In this document: piece after piece, positions 42,404 to 53,108 of the stretch | Layout of the letters: each line of letters starts with the position of its first letter | Position numbering within the stretch: position 1 is the stretch's first letter | From: Anaeromyxobacter oryzisoli | GTDB lineage: Bacteria; Myxococcota; Myxococcia; Myxococcales; Anaeromyxobacteraceae | Direction of reading: 5' to 3' | NCBI RefSeq assembly: GCF_022690765.1 | Contig: NZ_JALCZA010000005.1 | Span: 1 to 64,000 of the forward strand | Length of the DNA stretch: 64,000 nt | Notes under the pieces: model-generated | What the model was told of the DNA's origin: nothing | Seen by the model: only the letters and a program-made list of their open reading frames with translations | Databases searched by the model: none | Program-made: the position numbers and the translations under genes

Positions 42404-44350
42404 TCACCGCTCCGCCGTCCGGATCGCGAGCGGCACGACCCCGCGCCGCAGCCACCGCCGCCAGCGGCGACGCCGCGAGCGCGGCTCGAGGTACCAGGGC
42501 GCGTTCACGACCACGACCTGCGGCCCGCCGCGGAAGAGGAGCATCATCTTGAGCGCGGTCGCGGTGTGGCTGAAGAGCAGGTAGTGGTACCACCGCGTCT
42601 CGACGAGCTCCGGCACGAGCACCGCGACGAAGCGCGACGGGTCGAGGGCGGCGAGCCGGTGCACGTGCCCGAGCAGCGGGTCGACCACCTGCCGGTAGCG
42701 CGAGCGGAGCACCACGAGGTCGGGCGGGGCGAGCCCGGCGGCCCGGCACGGCCGCTCGACCGCGTCGGGCCAGCGCCGCGCCACGTCGTCGTGGGCGTGC
42801 CCCTCGGCGACGACCTGCACCGCGTGCACGCGGGGGCTGATCGTGAGCGCGAAGCGCAGCGCCTTGAGGGTCACGGCGTCGAGGCGCTTCACCGGCACGA
42901 CCGCGACGGGCGGCGCGGCGTCCTCGAGGTCGAGGACGGCGGCGGCCTCGGCCCGATCCGCCTCGTCGTAGGCGCGGCGCGTCCGCCGGAAGAGCAGGAC
43001 GAGCGCGGGGACGACGAGCACGGTCAGCCACGCGCCCTCGACGAACTTGGAGACGAGCACCACCCCGAGCGTCGCGGCGGTCGCGATCGCGCCGACGGCG
43101 TTGATCCCGAGGGCCGATCGCGCGCCGGGCTCGCGCAGCCGGCGATGCCAGTGCCGGACCATCCCGAGCTGGGAGAGGGTGAACGCGCTGAACGCGCCCA
43201 CCGCGAAGAGCGGCACGAGCCGCTCGGTCAGCCCGCGGAACGCCACGAGCAGGAGCGCGGCCGTGCCCGCGAGGAACACGACACCGGTGGAGTAGACCAG
43301 GCGACCGCCGGCGTGCGCGAAGGTCTCCGGGAGGTACCGGTCGAGGGCGAGGGCGCGGCAGAGGCGGGGGAAGTCCGCGAAGCTCGTGTTCGCCGAGAGG
43401 CACAGCACCGCGAGGATGCTCGCGATCGAGACGCCGTAGAAGGCGCCGCGGCCGGACACCGCCGCGACCAGCTGCGAGAGCACGCTCTGGTAGCCGGGGC
43501 GGTCCGGGTCCATCGCCCCGATCCGGTACCCGTGGGCGAGGACGGCGATCCCGGCGAGGAGCACCACCAGGATCCCGATGATGATCGCGAGGGTGCGCCG
43601 GGCGTTCCGCCGCGCCGGCTCCCGGAACACCGGGACCGCGTTCGACACCGCCTCGACGCCCGTCATGGCGGTGCACCCGTTCCCGAACGCGCGGAGGACG
43701 ACCCACAGGGTGACCGCCTCGGCCGGCGGGCGGAGCGGCGGTGGGGGGATGACCGCCGCCGGGTGGCCGCCGGAGGCGAGGAGCTTCACGATGCCCGCGA
43801 CGATCGCGGCGGCGAGGCAGGCGACGAACGCGACGGTGGGCGCCATGAAGACGACCCCCGTGGTGCGGAGGCCGCGGAGGTTCGCGAGGGTGAGCAGGGC
43901 GAGGAGCGCGAGGCAGAGGCCGAGCGTGTGCGGCTGGAGCGCGGGGACGCCGGAGACGAGCGCCCCCACGCCGGCCGAGATCGCCACCGCCACGTTCAGC
44001 ATGTAGTCCACGGAGAGCGCGGCGGCGGCGAGGAGGCTCGCCCCGGCTCCGAGGTTCTCCTTCGCGACCGTGTACGCCCCCCCGCCGTCCGGGTAGGCGC
44101 CGATGGTCTGCCGGTACGACGCCTGGACGACGAGGAGGAGGGCGATGATCACGCCGGTGATCGGGGTGATGAGGCCGGCGCCCGCCGCGCCGAGCGGGGC
44201 GAGGAGCGCGAGCGCCGCCTCCGGCCCGTACGCTGCCGAGGCGAGCGCGTCGAGCCCGAGCACGGGGACGCCCGAGAGCGCCCCGAGCTCCTCGCGCTCC
44301 GCCTCGGAGTCGGGGATGCGCTGGCCGAGGAGCGCCTCGCGGAGCCGCAT
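42404..44350 (-). CDS. APC-superfamily amino acid permease with C-terminal cytoplasmic domain
   Basis: A 648-residue secondary transporter. About twelve membrane helices (residues about 40-470) start with LDALASAAYGPEAALALLAPLG and include YPDGGGAYTVAKENLG and TGVEAVSNAVPVFREPARRNARRTL, typical of large APC permeases. The last 150 residues are soluble (VAVVPVKRLDAVTLKALRFALTISPRVHAVQVV), resembling a universal-stress-like regulatory domain. The substrate could be an amino acid or a cation such as K+; this branch is poorly characterised. ATG 44350 is the start. It is divergent from the SSS symporter gene. Confidence 0.85.
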   Translation of the reverse strand: MRLREALLGQRIPDSEAEREELGALSGVPVLGLDALASAAYGPEAALALLAPLGAAGAGLITPITGVIIALLLVVQASYRQTIGAYPDGGGAYTVAKENLGAGASLLAAAALSVDYMLNVAVAISAGVGALVSGVPALQPHTLGLCLALLALLTLANLRGLRTTGVVFMAPTVAFVACLAAAIVAGIVKLLASGGHPAAVIPPPPLRPPAEAVTLWVVLRAFGNGCTAMTGVEAVSNAVPVFREPARRNARRTLAIIIGILVVLLAGIAVLAHGYRIGAMDPDRPGYQSVLSQLVAAVSGRGAFYGVSIASILAVLCLSANTSFADFPRLCRALALDRYLPETFAHAGGRLVYSTGVVFLAGTAALLLVAFRGLTERLVPLFAVGAFSAFTLSQLGMVRHWHRRLREPGARSALGINAVGAIATAATLGVVLVSKFVEGAWLTVLVVPALVLLFRRTRRAYDEADRAEAAAVLDLEDAAPPVAVVPVKRLDAVTLKALRFALTISPRVHAVQVVAEGHAHDDVARRWPDAVERPCRAAGLAPPDLVVLRSRYRQVVDPLLGHVHRLAALDPSRFVAVLVPELVETRWYHYLLFSHTATALKMMLLFRGGPQVVVVNAPWYLEPRSRRRRWRRWLRRGVVPLAIRTAER

Positions 44351-44491
44351 GGGAGCAAGGTACGTCGCCGGCGCGGCCGCGCCCCGCCCGCGACCGCTCG
44401 CCGCCCGCCTCGCCGATCGCCGCCAACGGCCGCCGGCCGCCCGGCGCGCCGGCAGGTGATCGGGGGCATGCGGAGGCGGTAGAGTGCCGGG

Positions 44492-46060
44492 ATGGCCTCC
44501 ACCGTCCGTGTCGGGATCGTCGTCCTGTACGTCCTCGCGATGCTCGCCATCGGCTACCTGGCGATGCGTCGGACCCGGGACGTGCAGGACTTCTTCATCG
44601 GCGGCCGCACGCTCGGCCCGTGGATGAGCGCCTTCGCGTACGGCACCACCTACTTCTCGGCGGTGCTCTTCATCGGCTACGCGGGGAAGCTCGGGTGGGG
44701 GTTCGGGATCCACACCATGTGGATCGTCCTCGGCAACACGGTGGTGGGGACGATCCTCGCCTGGCGGCTCCTCGCCGGGCGCACCCGCGAGATGACTGCG
44801 CGGCTGCGCGCCCTCACCATGCCGGAGTTCCTCGCGGCGCGGTACGGCAGCCGGGCGCTGCAGATCGTCGCCGCCGCGGTGGTGTTCGTCTTCCTCGTGC
44901 CGTACTCGGCCTCGGTGCTGATGGGGCTCTCGTACCTGTTCGAGATGACGCTGCACATCCGGTACGAGAGCGCGCTCTGGCTGCTCGCCGTGATCACCGC
45001 CGTCTACCTCACGATGGGCGGCTACCTCGCGGTGGCGGTGAGCGACTTCGTGCGCGGGATCGTCGAGTTCGCCGGGGTGATGCTGATGGTGTACCTGCTC
45101 GCGCACCGGCCGGAGACGGGCGGCTTCCTCGCGGCGGCCTCGCGGCTGCTCGGCGACCCGGCGGTGATGGCGCCCGGGGTCGTGGCGGTGAAGCAGGTCG
45201 GGGCGGGGTCGCCGCTCGCGCTCGCCATCCCGGGCTGGCTCACCCTCGCCGCGCTCGTGCTCGTCACGAGCTTCGGCCCGTGGGCGCTGCCGCAGATGGT
45301 GCAGAAGTTCTACTCGATCCGCAGCCGCGCCGACGTGAACCGCGCGGTGCTGATCGCCGCCATCTTCGCCCTCTTCATGTCCTTCGGCGCCTACTTCAGC
45401 GGCGCCCTCACCCACCTCTACTACGGGCCGCGCCTGCCCCCGGCGCTGATGGGTCCGCAGGGGCCGATCTGGGACAAGATCATGCCGCACTTCATCACGA
45501 CCGCCGGGCTGCCCGAGGCGCTGGTGCTGGTGATCGTGCTGATGGTCTTCTCCGCGTCGATGTCGAGCCTGTCGTCGCTCGTGCTCGTCTCGAGCTCGGC
45601 GATCGCGATCGACGTGTACGGCGCGTTCGTGGACCACCGGGCCAACCCGCGGCGCGCGATGGCGCTCATGCGGACGCTGTGCGCCGTGTTCGTCGGGCTC
45701 TCCCTCGCGATCGCCCTGTCCCGCCCGGCGCTGATCGTGAACCTGATGGTGATGAGCTGGGGCGCGCTCTCCGCCGTGTTCCTCGCGCCGTACCTCTACG
45801 GCCTCTTCTGGCGCCGCACGACCCGCGCCGGCGTCTGGGCCGGCATCGCCGTCGGCCTGCTCGTCGCGTGCGTCCTCTTCGCGCTCTGGGGAGGCGACGG
45901 CGTCCCCCTCGCCGGCGCGATCGGGATGATCGTGCCGCTCCTCGTCGTCCCGGCGGTCTCGCTCGTCACCCGCCCGCCGGACGCGGCGCGGCTCGACGCG
46001 GCGTTCGGGACGGGCGCGGCGGGCGTCGAGGCGGCCGCGCCGGAGCGGCTCAGCGCGTGA
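44492..46060 (+). CDS. Sodium:solute symporter (SSS family)
   Basis: A 522-residue sodium-coupled importer with thirteen to fourteen membrane helices. Family segments include DFFIGGRTLGPWMSAFAYGTTYFSAVLFIGYAG (helices 1-2, Na+ site), LTMPEFLAARYGSRALQI and SFGPWALPQMVQKFYSIRS, the last like the PutP region G-x-G-Q-P. VFSASMSSLSSLVLVSSSAIAIDVYG has the conserved Ser pair for sodium. The solute may be a carboxylate, proline or pantothenate. The start ATG 44492 lies 141 bases from the divergent APC permease gene. Confidence 0.9.
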   Translation: MASTVRVGIVVLYVLAMLAIGYLAMRRTRDVQDFFIGGRTLGPWMSAFAYGTTYFSAVLFIGYAGKLGWGFGIHTMWIVLGNTVVGTILAWRLLAGRTREMTARLRALTMPEFLAARYGSRALQIVAAAVVFVFLVPYSASVLMGLSYLFEMTLHIRYESALWLLAVITAVYLTMGGYLAVAVSDFVRGIVEFAGVMLMVYLLAHRPETGGFLAAASRLLGDPAVMAPGVVAVKQVGAGSPLALAIPGWLTLAALVLVTSFGPWALPQMVQKFYSIRSRADVNRAVLIAAIFALFMSFGAYFSGALTHLYYGPRLPPALMGPQGPIWDKIMPHFITTAGLPEALVLVIVLMVFSASMSSLSSLVLVSSSAIAIDVYGAFVDHRANPRRAMALMRTLCAVFVGLSLAIALSRPALIVNLMVMSWGALSAVFLAPYLYGLFWRRTTRAGVWAGIAVGLLVACVLFALWGGDGVPLAGAIGMIVPLLVVPAVSLVTRPPDAARLDAAFGTGAAGVEAAAPERLSA

Positions 46061-46071
46061 CGGCGAGCGCG

Positions 46072-46093
46072 CCCCGGCGCGGCCCGGCCGGGG
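46072..46093. terminator. Hairpin between SSS symporter and small protein genes
   Basis: CCCCGGC (46072-46078) pairs with GCCGGGG (46087-46093) over seven pairs with an eight-base loop. It sits between two convergent genes. Confidence 0.5.
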
Positions 46094-46270
46094 TCACTCG
46101 TCGTGCTCCGGCGGCGGACGGCGCTCGGCGGCCTTCTCGGCCTCCGGGGGCGCCTGGACCTTGCCCTTCTTCTCCGCCTCGGCCTTCTTCTCCGTGGCGC
46201 GATCCTGGCTCTCGATGTCGTGGATCTTCTTCTCCAGCGCGTGGAATCCGCCTCGTCTGGTCTCCGCCAT
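46094..46270 (-). CDS. Small charged coiled-coil-like protein
   Basis: A 58-residue protein, rich in Lys, Glu and Ala: GFHALEKKIHDIESQDRATEKKAEAEKKGKVQ would form a helix, followed by a Pro/Glu-rich tail. No family recognised. The gene is supported by a strong ribosome binding site (GGGAGGTTCGGCG before ATG 46270), high third-position GC, a convergent terminator and a palindrome upstream. It could be a stress or starvation small protein; no evidence decides. Confidence 0.62.
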   Translation of the reverse strand: MAETRRGGFHALEKKIHDIESQDRATEKKAEAEKKGKVQAPPEAEKAAERRPPPEHDE

Positions 46271-46287
46271 CGCCGAACCTCCCGTTG

Positions 46288-46312
46288 GACGATTGAATCG
46301 TCTTGAATCGTC
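46288..46312. promoter_or_regulatory. Operator-like palindrome with a third half-site
   Basis: GACGATT-G-AATCGTC (46288-46302) is an exact inverted repeat in a GC-rich background. TTGAATCGTC occurs twice in tandem (46293-46302 and 46303-46312), adding a third half-site. It lies 17 bases upstream of the small protein's start codon on the minus strand, covering the expected promoter. Confidence 0.5.
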
Positions 46313-46518
46313 GCTCGGCGGGGCGCGGTGGGCACGGCGCAGGCGGGGTAGCTCGACCGCGGGGCCCGCCCGGCCGCGCGCGTGGCGGGCCGACGATCGC
46401 GGCGCGAGGTGCACGGTCGCGAGGGGGGCGCGCCGGCGCCGCGCCCGGTGCACACCATGGGGCCACCCGCTCTCCCGCGTCGGAGGCGCATGCGGGTCAG
46501 TACGGAGGAGTCGAGTCG

Positions 46519-47055
46519 ATGACGGCGGGGGGCCATGAGCTGTGGATGGAGGCGCCGGCGGCCCTCGGCGCGCTGCGCCTGGTGGCGAGGGACGGCGCGC
46601 TCGCGGCCGTGCACCTCGTACACGCGGGTGAGCGGCCGGCCGGGTGGAGCCTCGCCCCGGCCGCGGTGGAGCCGGTGCTCGCCCGGGCGCGTGCCCAGCT
46701 CCAGGAGTACCTCGCGGGCGATCGGACCACCTTCGACCTGCCGCTCCGCCTCGAGGGGACTCCCTTCCAGCGCGCGGTCTGGGCAGCCCTGCTCGAGATC
46801 CCGTTCGGTGAGACCCGCTCGTATGGGGAGATCGCGCGCGCGCTCGGACGCCCTGCGGCGGTGCGCGCGGTCGGCGCCGCGAACGGCCGCAACCCGCTCG
46901 CGATCGTGGTGCCCTGCCACCGCGTGATCGGCGCGGACGGCGCCCTCGCCGGATACGCCGGCGGGCTCCACCGCAAGCGCTGGCTCCTCGCGCATGAGGC
47001 GGCGCGTGCCGGTGCGGGGTCCCCGCCCCGGCTCCCCCTCCCGCCGGCAGGGTGA
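46519..47055 (+). CDS. ogt: Methylated-DNA--protein-cysteine methyltransferase
   Basis: A 178-residue suicide repair protein that takes alkyl groups from O6 of guanine. The DNA-binding domain [32 protein letters not shown] is followed by the active-site motif [10 protein letters not shown] with the acceptor Cys133. The N-terminal domain (about residues 1-80) is the smaller Ogt-like type without an AdaA region. GGAGGAG precedes ATG 46519. It converges on a CBS-domain gene across a hairpin. Confidence 0.93.
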   Translation: MTAGGHELWMEAPAALGALRLVARDGALAAVHLVHAGERPAGWSLAPAAVEPVLARARAQLQEYLAGDRTTFDLPLRLEGTPFQRAVWAALLEIPFGETRSYGEIARALGRPAAVRAVGAANGRNPLAIVVPCHRVIGADGALAGYAGGLHRKRWLLAHEAARAGAGSPPRLPLPPAG

Positions 47056-47062
47056 GCGGCGA

Positions 47063-47084
47063 CGCCCGGCGGTCCGGCCGGGCG
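47063..47084. terminator. Bidirectional hairpin between ogt and CBS gene
   Basis: CGCCCGGC (47063-47070) pairs with GCCGGGCG (47077-47084), eight pairs around a six-base loop, between two convergent genes. Confidence 0.6.
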
Positions 47085-47093
47085 CCGGCGCGA

Positions 47094-47522
47094 TCAGTGG
47101 ATCACCGGGGGCTGATCGCTCTTCACCTCGTGCAGCGTCGCGCCCGTCGTGGTGCCGCTCTCGACCTCGGCGATGTCCGCAAGGCTGATCACGCCAGCGA
47201 GCCGACCGCGCTCGTCGCACACCATCACCCGCGACTTCCGGCTCCGGCGCATCAGCCGCTCGGCGTTCTTCACGTCCTCGCCCAGCCGGCAGCTCACCGG
47301 ATCGTGCGTCATGACCTGCTCGATCCGCTCGTCCGCCGCGCGTCCCTCGGCGAGGACGCGGATCGCCAGGTCGCGGTCCGTGACGGCGCCGAGCGGCATC
47401 CCCTGCGCGTCGCAGATCGGTACGAACCCGATGTTCTCGTCGCGCATCAGCCTGGCGGCGTCGCGGACGGACTGCCCCTCGATGCAGCACTTCGCGCTGC
47501 TCATCAGCTCTTCCACGTGCAT
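47094..47522 (-). CDS. CBS-domain pair protein
   Basis: A 142-residue protein made almost wholly of two CBS motifs, which form one Bateman module that binds adenosine nucleotides or SAM. Landmarks are EGQSVRDAARLMRDENIGFVPICDAQGMPLGAVTDRDL in the first and DPVSCRLGEDVKNAERLMRRSRKSRVMVCDERGRLAGVISLADI in the second. Stand-alone modules of this sort act as energy or redox sensors on partner proteins. Two Cys at residues 12-13 are unusual. CCGGAGGGG precedes ATG 47522. Confidence 0.88.
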   Translation of the reverse strand: MHVEELMSSAKCCIEGQSVRDAARLMRDENIGFVPICDAQGMPLGAVTDRDLAIRVLAEGRAADERIEQVMTHDPVSCRLGEDVKNAERLMRRSRKSRVMVCDERGRLAGVISLADIAEVESGTTTGATLHEVKSDQPPVIH

Positions 47523-47852
47523 GATCCCCTCCGGCGGCCGGCCGGGCGAGGCGCTGGTCGCTTTGCCGCCACCGTCGCGACCCAGCCCGCGGTCGGCGCG
47601 GCCGGGCGGCGCCGGCGGATCCCTGCGTCAGGATGGGGACGGCGGTGGGCGCGCGCCAACGCGAAGGTTGCGTGACATCGGATCGGAGGTTCGCGGCCTG
47701 GTCCCCGCCCGGCCGCCGGGCACCGCGCCCGGTCATCGGCGTGTGGATTTGCGTGACGCGGAGGCGGGGACGGCGACCGATCGATCGGCCGGAGACCGTG
47801 GCGGGCGTCAGGGCCGGCAACGGAGTATTTCGACCCGCGCGCCGCGGGACGG
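47523..47852. other. Intergenic region between the CBS gene and sucD
   Basis: A 330-base gap separating two minus-strand genes. It contains the exact 12-base palindrome CCGATCGATCGG (47776-47787). No credible coding frame or clear promoter is seen, though one for the CBS gene is expected here. Confidence 0.4.
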
Positions 47853-48827
47853 TCACGCCTCACGGTCGGGGGCCTTGGCCGCGCGTGCGGGGACGACCCG
47901 GACTCCACCCGCGCCGCGCCGCTCGCGTCGGTGCTGGGCTCTCCGCGCCGGCGCGGAGAGCACCTCGCGCATCGTCCGGCCGAGGAGGTGCGGCCCGTCG
48001 CACAGCGCGACGCCGGCGCGGCGGAGCGCCTCGAGCTTGGCCTCGGCGGTGCCGCTCCCCCCGGAGATCACCGCGCCCGCGTGCCCCATGCGCTTGCCCG
48101 GCGGGGCGGTCCGGCCGGCGATGAAGCCGACCACCGGCTTGGTCATGTGCTCGGCGATCCAGGCCGCGGCCGACTCCTCCTCCGTGCCGCCGATCTCCCC
48201 GATCAGGATCACCGCGTCGGTCCCGGGGTCCTCCTCGAAGAGGCGAAGGACGTCCACGAAGCCGGTCCCGTGCACGGGGTCCCCGCCGATGCCCACGGCG
48301 GTGGACTGGCCCATCCCCAGCGCGGAGAGCTGCGCGACGGCCTCGTAGGTGAGGGTGCCGGAGCGGGAGACGATGCCGACGCGGCCCGGCCGGTGGATGT
48401 GACCGGGCATGATCCCGATCTTGCATTCGCCGGGGGTGATCACGCCGGGGCAGTTCGGGCCGAGGAGGCGGGTGCGGGTGTTCCCGGCGAGCGCCCGCTT
48501 CACCCGCACCATGTCGAGGATGGGGATCCCCTCCGTGATCGCGACGACCAGCCGGAGGCCCGCCTCGGCGGCCTCGAGGATCGCGTCGGCGGCGTGCGCC
48601 GGCGGCACGAAGATCACCGACGCGTCGGCGCCCGTCTCGCGGACGGCGCGCTCCACGGTGTGGAAGACCGGCACGGCGTTCGCGAAGCGGGTGCCGCCGC
48701 GCCCCGGGGTGACGCCGGCCACCAGGCGGGTGCCGTAGTCCATCATCTGCTCGGCGTGGAAGCTCCCGGCGGAGCCGGTGATGCCCTGGACGAGGAGCCG
48801 GGTGCTGCGATCGACGAGGATGCTCAT
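47853..48827 (-). CDS. sucD: Succinyl-CoA synthetase, alpha subunit
   Basis: A 324-residue subunit that binds CoA and carries the phospho-histidine in the reaction succinyl-CoA + NDP + Pi = succinate + CoA + NTP. It has the CoA-binding Rossmann region [51 protein letters not shown] and the active-site His in [20 protein letters not shown]. It is about 25 residues longer than usual at the C-terminus, with an Arg-rich tail ([14 protein letters not shown]). It starts 18 bases after sucC, so the two form one operon. Confidence 0.93.
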   Translation of the reverse strand: MSILVDRSTRLLVQGITGSAGSFHAEQMMDYGTRLVAGVTPGRGGTRFANAVPVFHTVERAVRETGADASVIFVPPAHAADAILEAAEAGLRLVVAITEGIPILDMVRVKRALAGNTRTRLLGPNCPGVITPGECKIGIMPGHIHRPGRVGIVSRSGTLTYEAVAQLSALGMGQSTAVGIGGDPVHGTGFVDVLRLFEEDPGTDAVILIGEIGGTEEESAAAWIAEHMTKPVVGFIAGRTAPPGKRMGHAGAVISGGSGTAEAKLEALRRAGVALCDGPHLLGRTMREVLSAPARRAQHRRERRGAGGVRVVPARAAKAPDREA

Positions 48828-48844
48828 GGTCCGCTCCTCTCGCC

Positions 48845-50011
48845 TCACGCGGCCCGGGCGGCGGCGACCGCCTTGCGGGCGGCGTCGCCGAGGTCGTCGG
48901 CGGGGATGATGTCGAGGTCGCTCTCGGCGAGGAGCTGCGCGCCGAGCGCCACGTTCGTGCCTTGCAGCCGGACGACGAGCGGGATCGAGAGGCCGACCTG
49001 CCGCGCGGCGGCGAGGATCCCGTTCGCGATGACGTCGCACTTCATGATGCCGCCGAAGATGTTCACCAGGACGGCCTTCACGTTGGGGTCGGCGAGCAGG
49101 AGCTCGAACGCGGCGGCGACCTTCGCCTCGTCGGCGCCGCCGCCCACGTCGAGGAAGTTCGCGGGCGCGCCCCCCGCCAGCCGGATCACGTCCATGGTCG
49201 CCATCGCGAGGCCGGCGCCGTTCACCATGCAGCCGATGTCGCCGTCCAGGGCGATGTACGAGAGCTCGTGGTCCTTCGCCGCCGCCTCGCGCGGGTCCTC
49301 CTCGGCGGGATCGCGCAGCGCCGCGACGTCCGGGTGCTGCGGGAGCGCGTTGTCGTCGAACGTCATCTTCGCGTCGAGCGCGACGACCTCGCCGGCGACC
49401 GTGACGACGAGCGGGTTGATCTCCGCGAGCGAGGCGTCGGTCGCGGCGTAGGCGCGGTACAGCCCGGTGGCGAAGCGCACGAAGGCGTCCACCGACTCGC
49501 CGACGAGCTCGAGCTCGAACGCGAGGCGGCGCGCCTGGTGTGGCGTCAGGCCGGTGAGCGGATCCACCGACGCGCGGAGGATCCGCTCCGGATGGTTCCT
49601 CGCGACATCCTCGATGTCGACTCCACCTTCCGACGACGCCATCATCGTGACGCGGCCGCTCTCGCGGTCGAGGGTGACGCCGAGGTAGAGCTCGCGGGCG
49701 ATGCGGCACCCCTCCTCGACGTAGAGCTTGCGGACCTCCTGGCCGGCCGGTCCGGTCTGGGCGGTGCGGAGGATCGTCCCGAGCAGCTCCTCCGCGTGCT
49801 GCTGCGCCTCCTCCGGAGAGCGCGCCAGCTTCACGCCGCCCGCCTTGCCGCGGCCGCCCGCGTGGATCTGGGCCTTCACCACGCAGATCGGGCCGCCGAG
49901 CTGGCGCGACGCGCTCTCCGCCTCGAGGGCGGTCGCGGCGAGGTAGCCGCGCGGCACCGCGACGCCGAAGCGTCGGAGGAGCTCCTTCGCCTGGTACTCG
50001 TGGATCTTCAC
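48845..50011 (-). CDS. sucC: Succinyl-CoA synthetase, beta subunit
   Basis: A 388-residue ATP-grasp subunit providing the nucleotide site and specificity. Seen are [53 protein letters not shown] and [37 protein letters not shown] and [10 protein letters not shown] near the end are the usual family signature. GTG 50011 with GGAGG just before it gives the standard N-terminus. Upstream on the same strand is a good sigma-54 promoter (50128-50143), and a PrpR-like activator is divergent. Confidence 0.94.
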   Translation of the reverse strand: MKIHEYQAKELLRRFGVAVPRGYLAATALEAESASRQLGGPICVVKAQIHAGGRGKAGGVKLARSPEEAQQHAEELLGTILRTAQTGPAGQEVRKLYVEEGCRIARELYLGVTLDRESGRVTMMASSEGGVDIEDVARNHPERILRASVDPLTGLTPHQARRLAFELELVGESVDAFVRFATGLYRAYAATDASLAEINPLVVTVAGEVVALDAKMTFDDNALPQHPDVAALRDPAEEDPREAAAKDHELSYIALDGDIGCMVNGAGLAMATMDVIRLAGGAPANFLDVGGGADEAKVAAAFELLLADPNVKAVLVNIFGGIMKCDVIANGILAAARQVGLSIPLVVRLQGTNVALGAQLLAESDLDIIPADDLGDAARKAVAAARAA

Positions 50012-50127
50012 GCGACCTCCGGGGCCACGGAGCCGATGCCGCCGGCCGCTGGATCCGGCGCGCGAGCGCTGCCGGTCCACCGTGCCCGAAACGCCGGCGT
50101 CCCTTCGCGCCGGACGAGACGGGTCAT

Positions 50128-50143
50128 CGCAAGGCGCGCGCCA
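50128..50143 (-). promoter_or_regulatory. Sigma-54 (-24/-12) promoter for sucCD
   Basis: On the minus strand the sequence reads TGGCGC-GCGCC-TTGCG from 50143 to 50128. This fits TGGCAC-N5-TTGCW with the invariant GG and GC exactly ten bases apart. Transcription would begin near 50116, about 105 bases before the sucC GTG. The gene divergent from it encodes a sigma-54 activator. Confidence 0.6.
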
Positions 50144-50237
50144 GCCGGCGGCGCGCGCGGCGCCGGGTCGCAAGTGCGCGTCTCCACGGCGCGGCCGGGC
50201 GACCCCCCACCGGGCGGCGGGGACGGAGCTTCCATTT

Positions 50238-50257
50238 CCGGAACAGGTGTGTTCCGG
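50238..50257. promoter_or_regulatory. Perfect inverted repeat covering the prpR-like ribosome binding site
   Basis: CCGGAACA (50238-50245) and TGTTCCGG (50250-50257) flank a GGTG loop, ending two bases before ATG 50260. AGGTG, the only ribosome-binding-like sequence, lies in the loop. It may be an operator for the activator itself, an RNA hairpin controlling translation, or both. Confidence 0.6.
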
Positions 50258-50259
50258 TC

Positions 50260-52194
<1,935 letters not shown>

Positions 52195-52238
52195 CCATGA
52201 GGTCATCGGGCCGGCGCGCGCCGGCGGAGGAGGTCTCC

Positions 52239-53081
52239 ATGGCGAAGGTGGCGCGGATCGCGCTCCGGGGCGGCGGGTCGATGCCCGTCCTGGGGCAGGG
52301 GACCTGGCGCTTCGGGGAGGACCCGGCGCGGCGGGCCGACGAGGTGGCGGCGCTCCGGCTCGGGCTGGACCTCGGGCTCGCCGTCGTGGACACGGCGGAG
52401 ATGTACGGCGACGGCGCCTCCGAGGAGCGGGTCGCCGAGGCGATCGGCGGGCGCCGCGACGAGGTCTTCCTGGTCTCGAAGGTCCTGCCCTCCCACGCGA
52501 CGCGGCGCGGGGTGGTGCGGGCCTGCGAGGGGAGCCTGCGGCGCCTCCGGACCGACCGGCTCGACCTCTACCTCCTGCACTGGCGCGGCGCGACGCCGCT
52601 CGAGGAGACGGTCGCGGGGTTCGCGGACCTCGTGCGCGCGGGGAAGATCCGCGCGTGGGGCGTCAGCAACCTCGACGTCTCCGACCTGGAGGAGCTGGTC
52701 GCGCTGCGGGGCGGGGCCGAGGTCGCCTCCGATCAGGTGCTCTACAACCCGAGCCGCCGCGGCGTCGAGCACGACCTCCTGCCCTGGTGCCGCGCCCGCG
52801 GGGTCGCGGTGATGGCGTACTCGCCGCTCCAGCAGGGGGCCCTCCTCGGGAACCGCGCGCTCCGCGAGGTGGGGCGGCGCCACGGCGCGACCGCGGTCCA
52901 GGTGGCGCTCGCCTGGGCGATCCGCGGCGGCGGCGTCTGCGCGATCCCGGAGGCCCGCACCCCCGCGCACGTGCGGGAGAACCGCGCCGCGCTCGAGCTG
53001 CTCCTCGGTCCGGAGGACCTCGCCGCGCTCGACCGCGCCTTCCCGCCGCCCGCGCGGAAGGTGCCGCTCGAGATCATCTGA
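52239..53081 (+). CDS. Aldo/keto reductase, cytoplasmic
   Basis: A 280-residue NADPH-dependent reductase. The catalytic tetrad is seen as Asp and Tyr in [17 protein letters not shown], Lys in [11 protein letters not shown] and His in [15 protein letters not shown]. The cofactor region includes [32 protein letters not shown] and [19 protein letters not shown]. It resembles the YeaE/2,5-diketogluconate reductase branch; the substrate is unknown. GGAGGAGG precedes ATG 52239, 44 bases after the PrpR-like gene, so it may be co-transcribed. Confidence 0.88.
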   Translation: MAKVARIALRGGGSMPVLGQGTWRFGEDPARRADEVAALRLGLDLGLAVVDTAEMYGDGASEERVAEAIGGRRDEVFLVSKVLPSHATRRGVVRACEGSLRRLRTDRLDLYLLHWRGATPLEETVAGFADLVRAGKIRAWGVSNLDVSDLEELVALRGGAEVASDQVLYNPSRRGVEHDLLPWCRARGVAVMAYSPLQQGALLGNRALREVGRRHGATAVQVALAWAIRGGGVCAIPEARTPAHVRENRAALELLLGPEDLAALDRAFPPPARKVPLEII

Positions 53082-53108
53082 CGAACGCGCCGGGCTCCGT
53101 CGCCAGGA

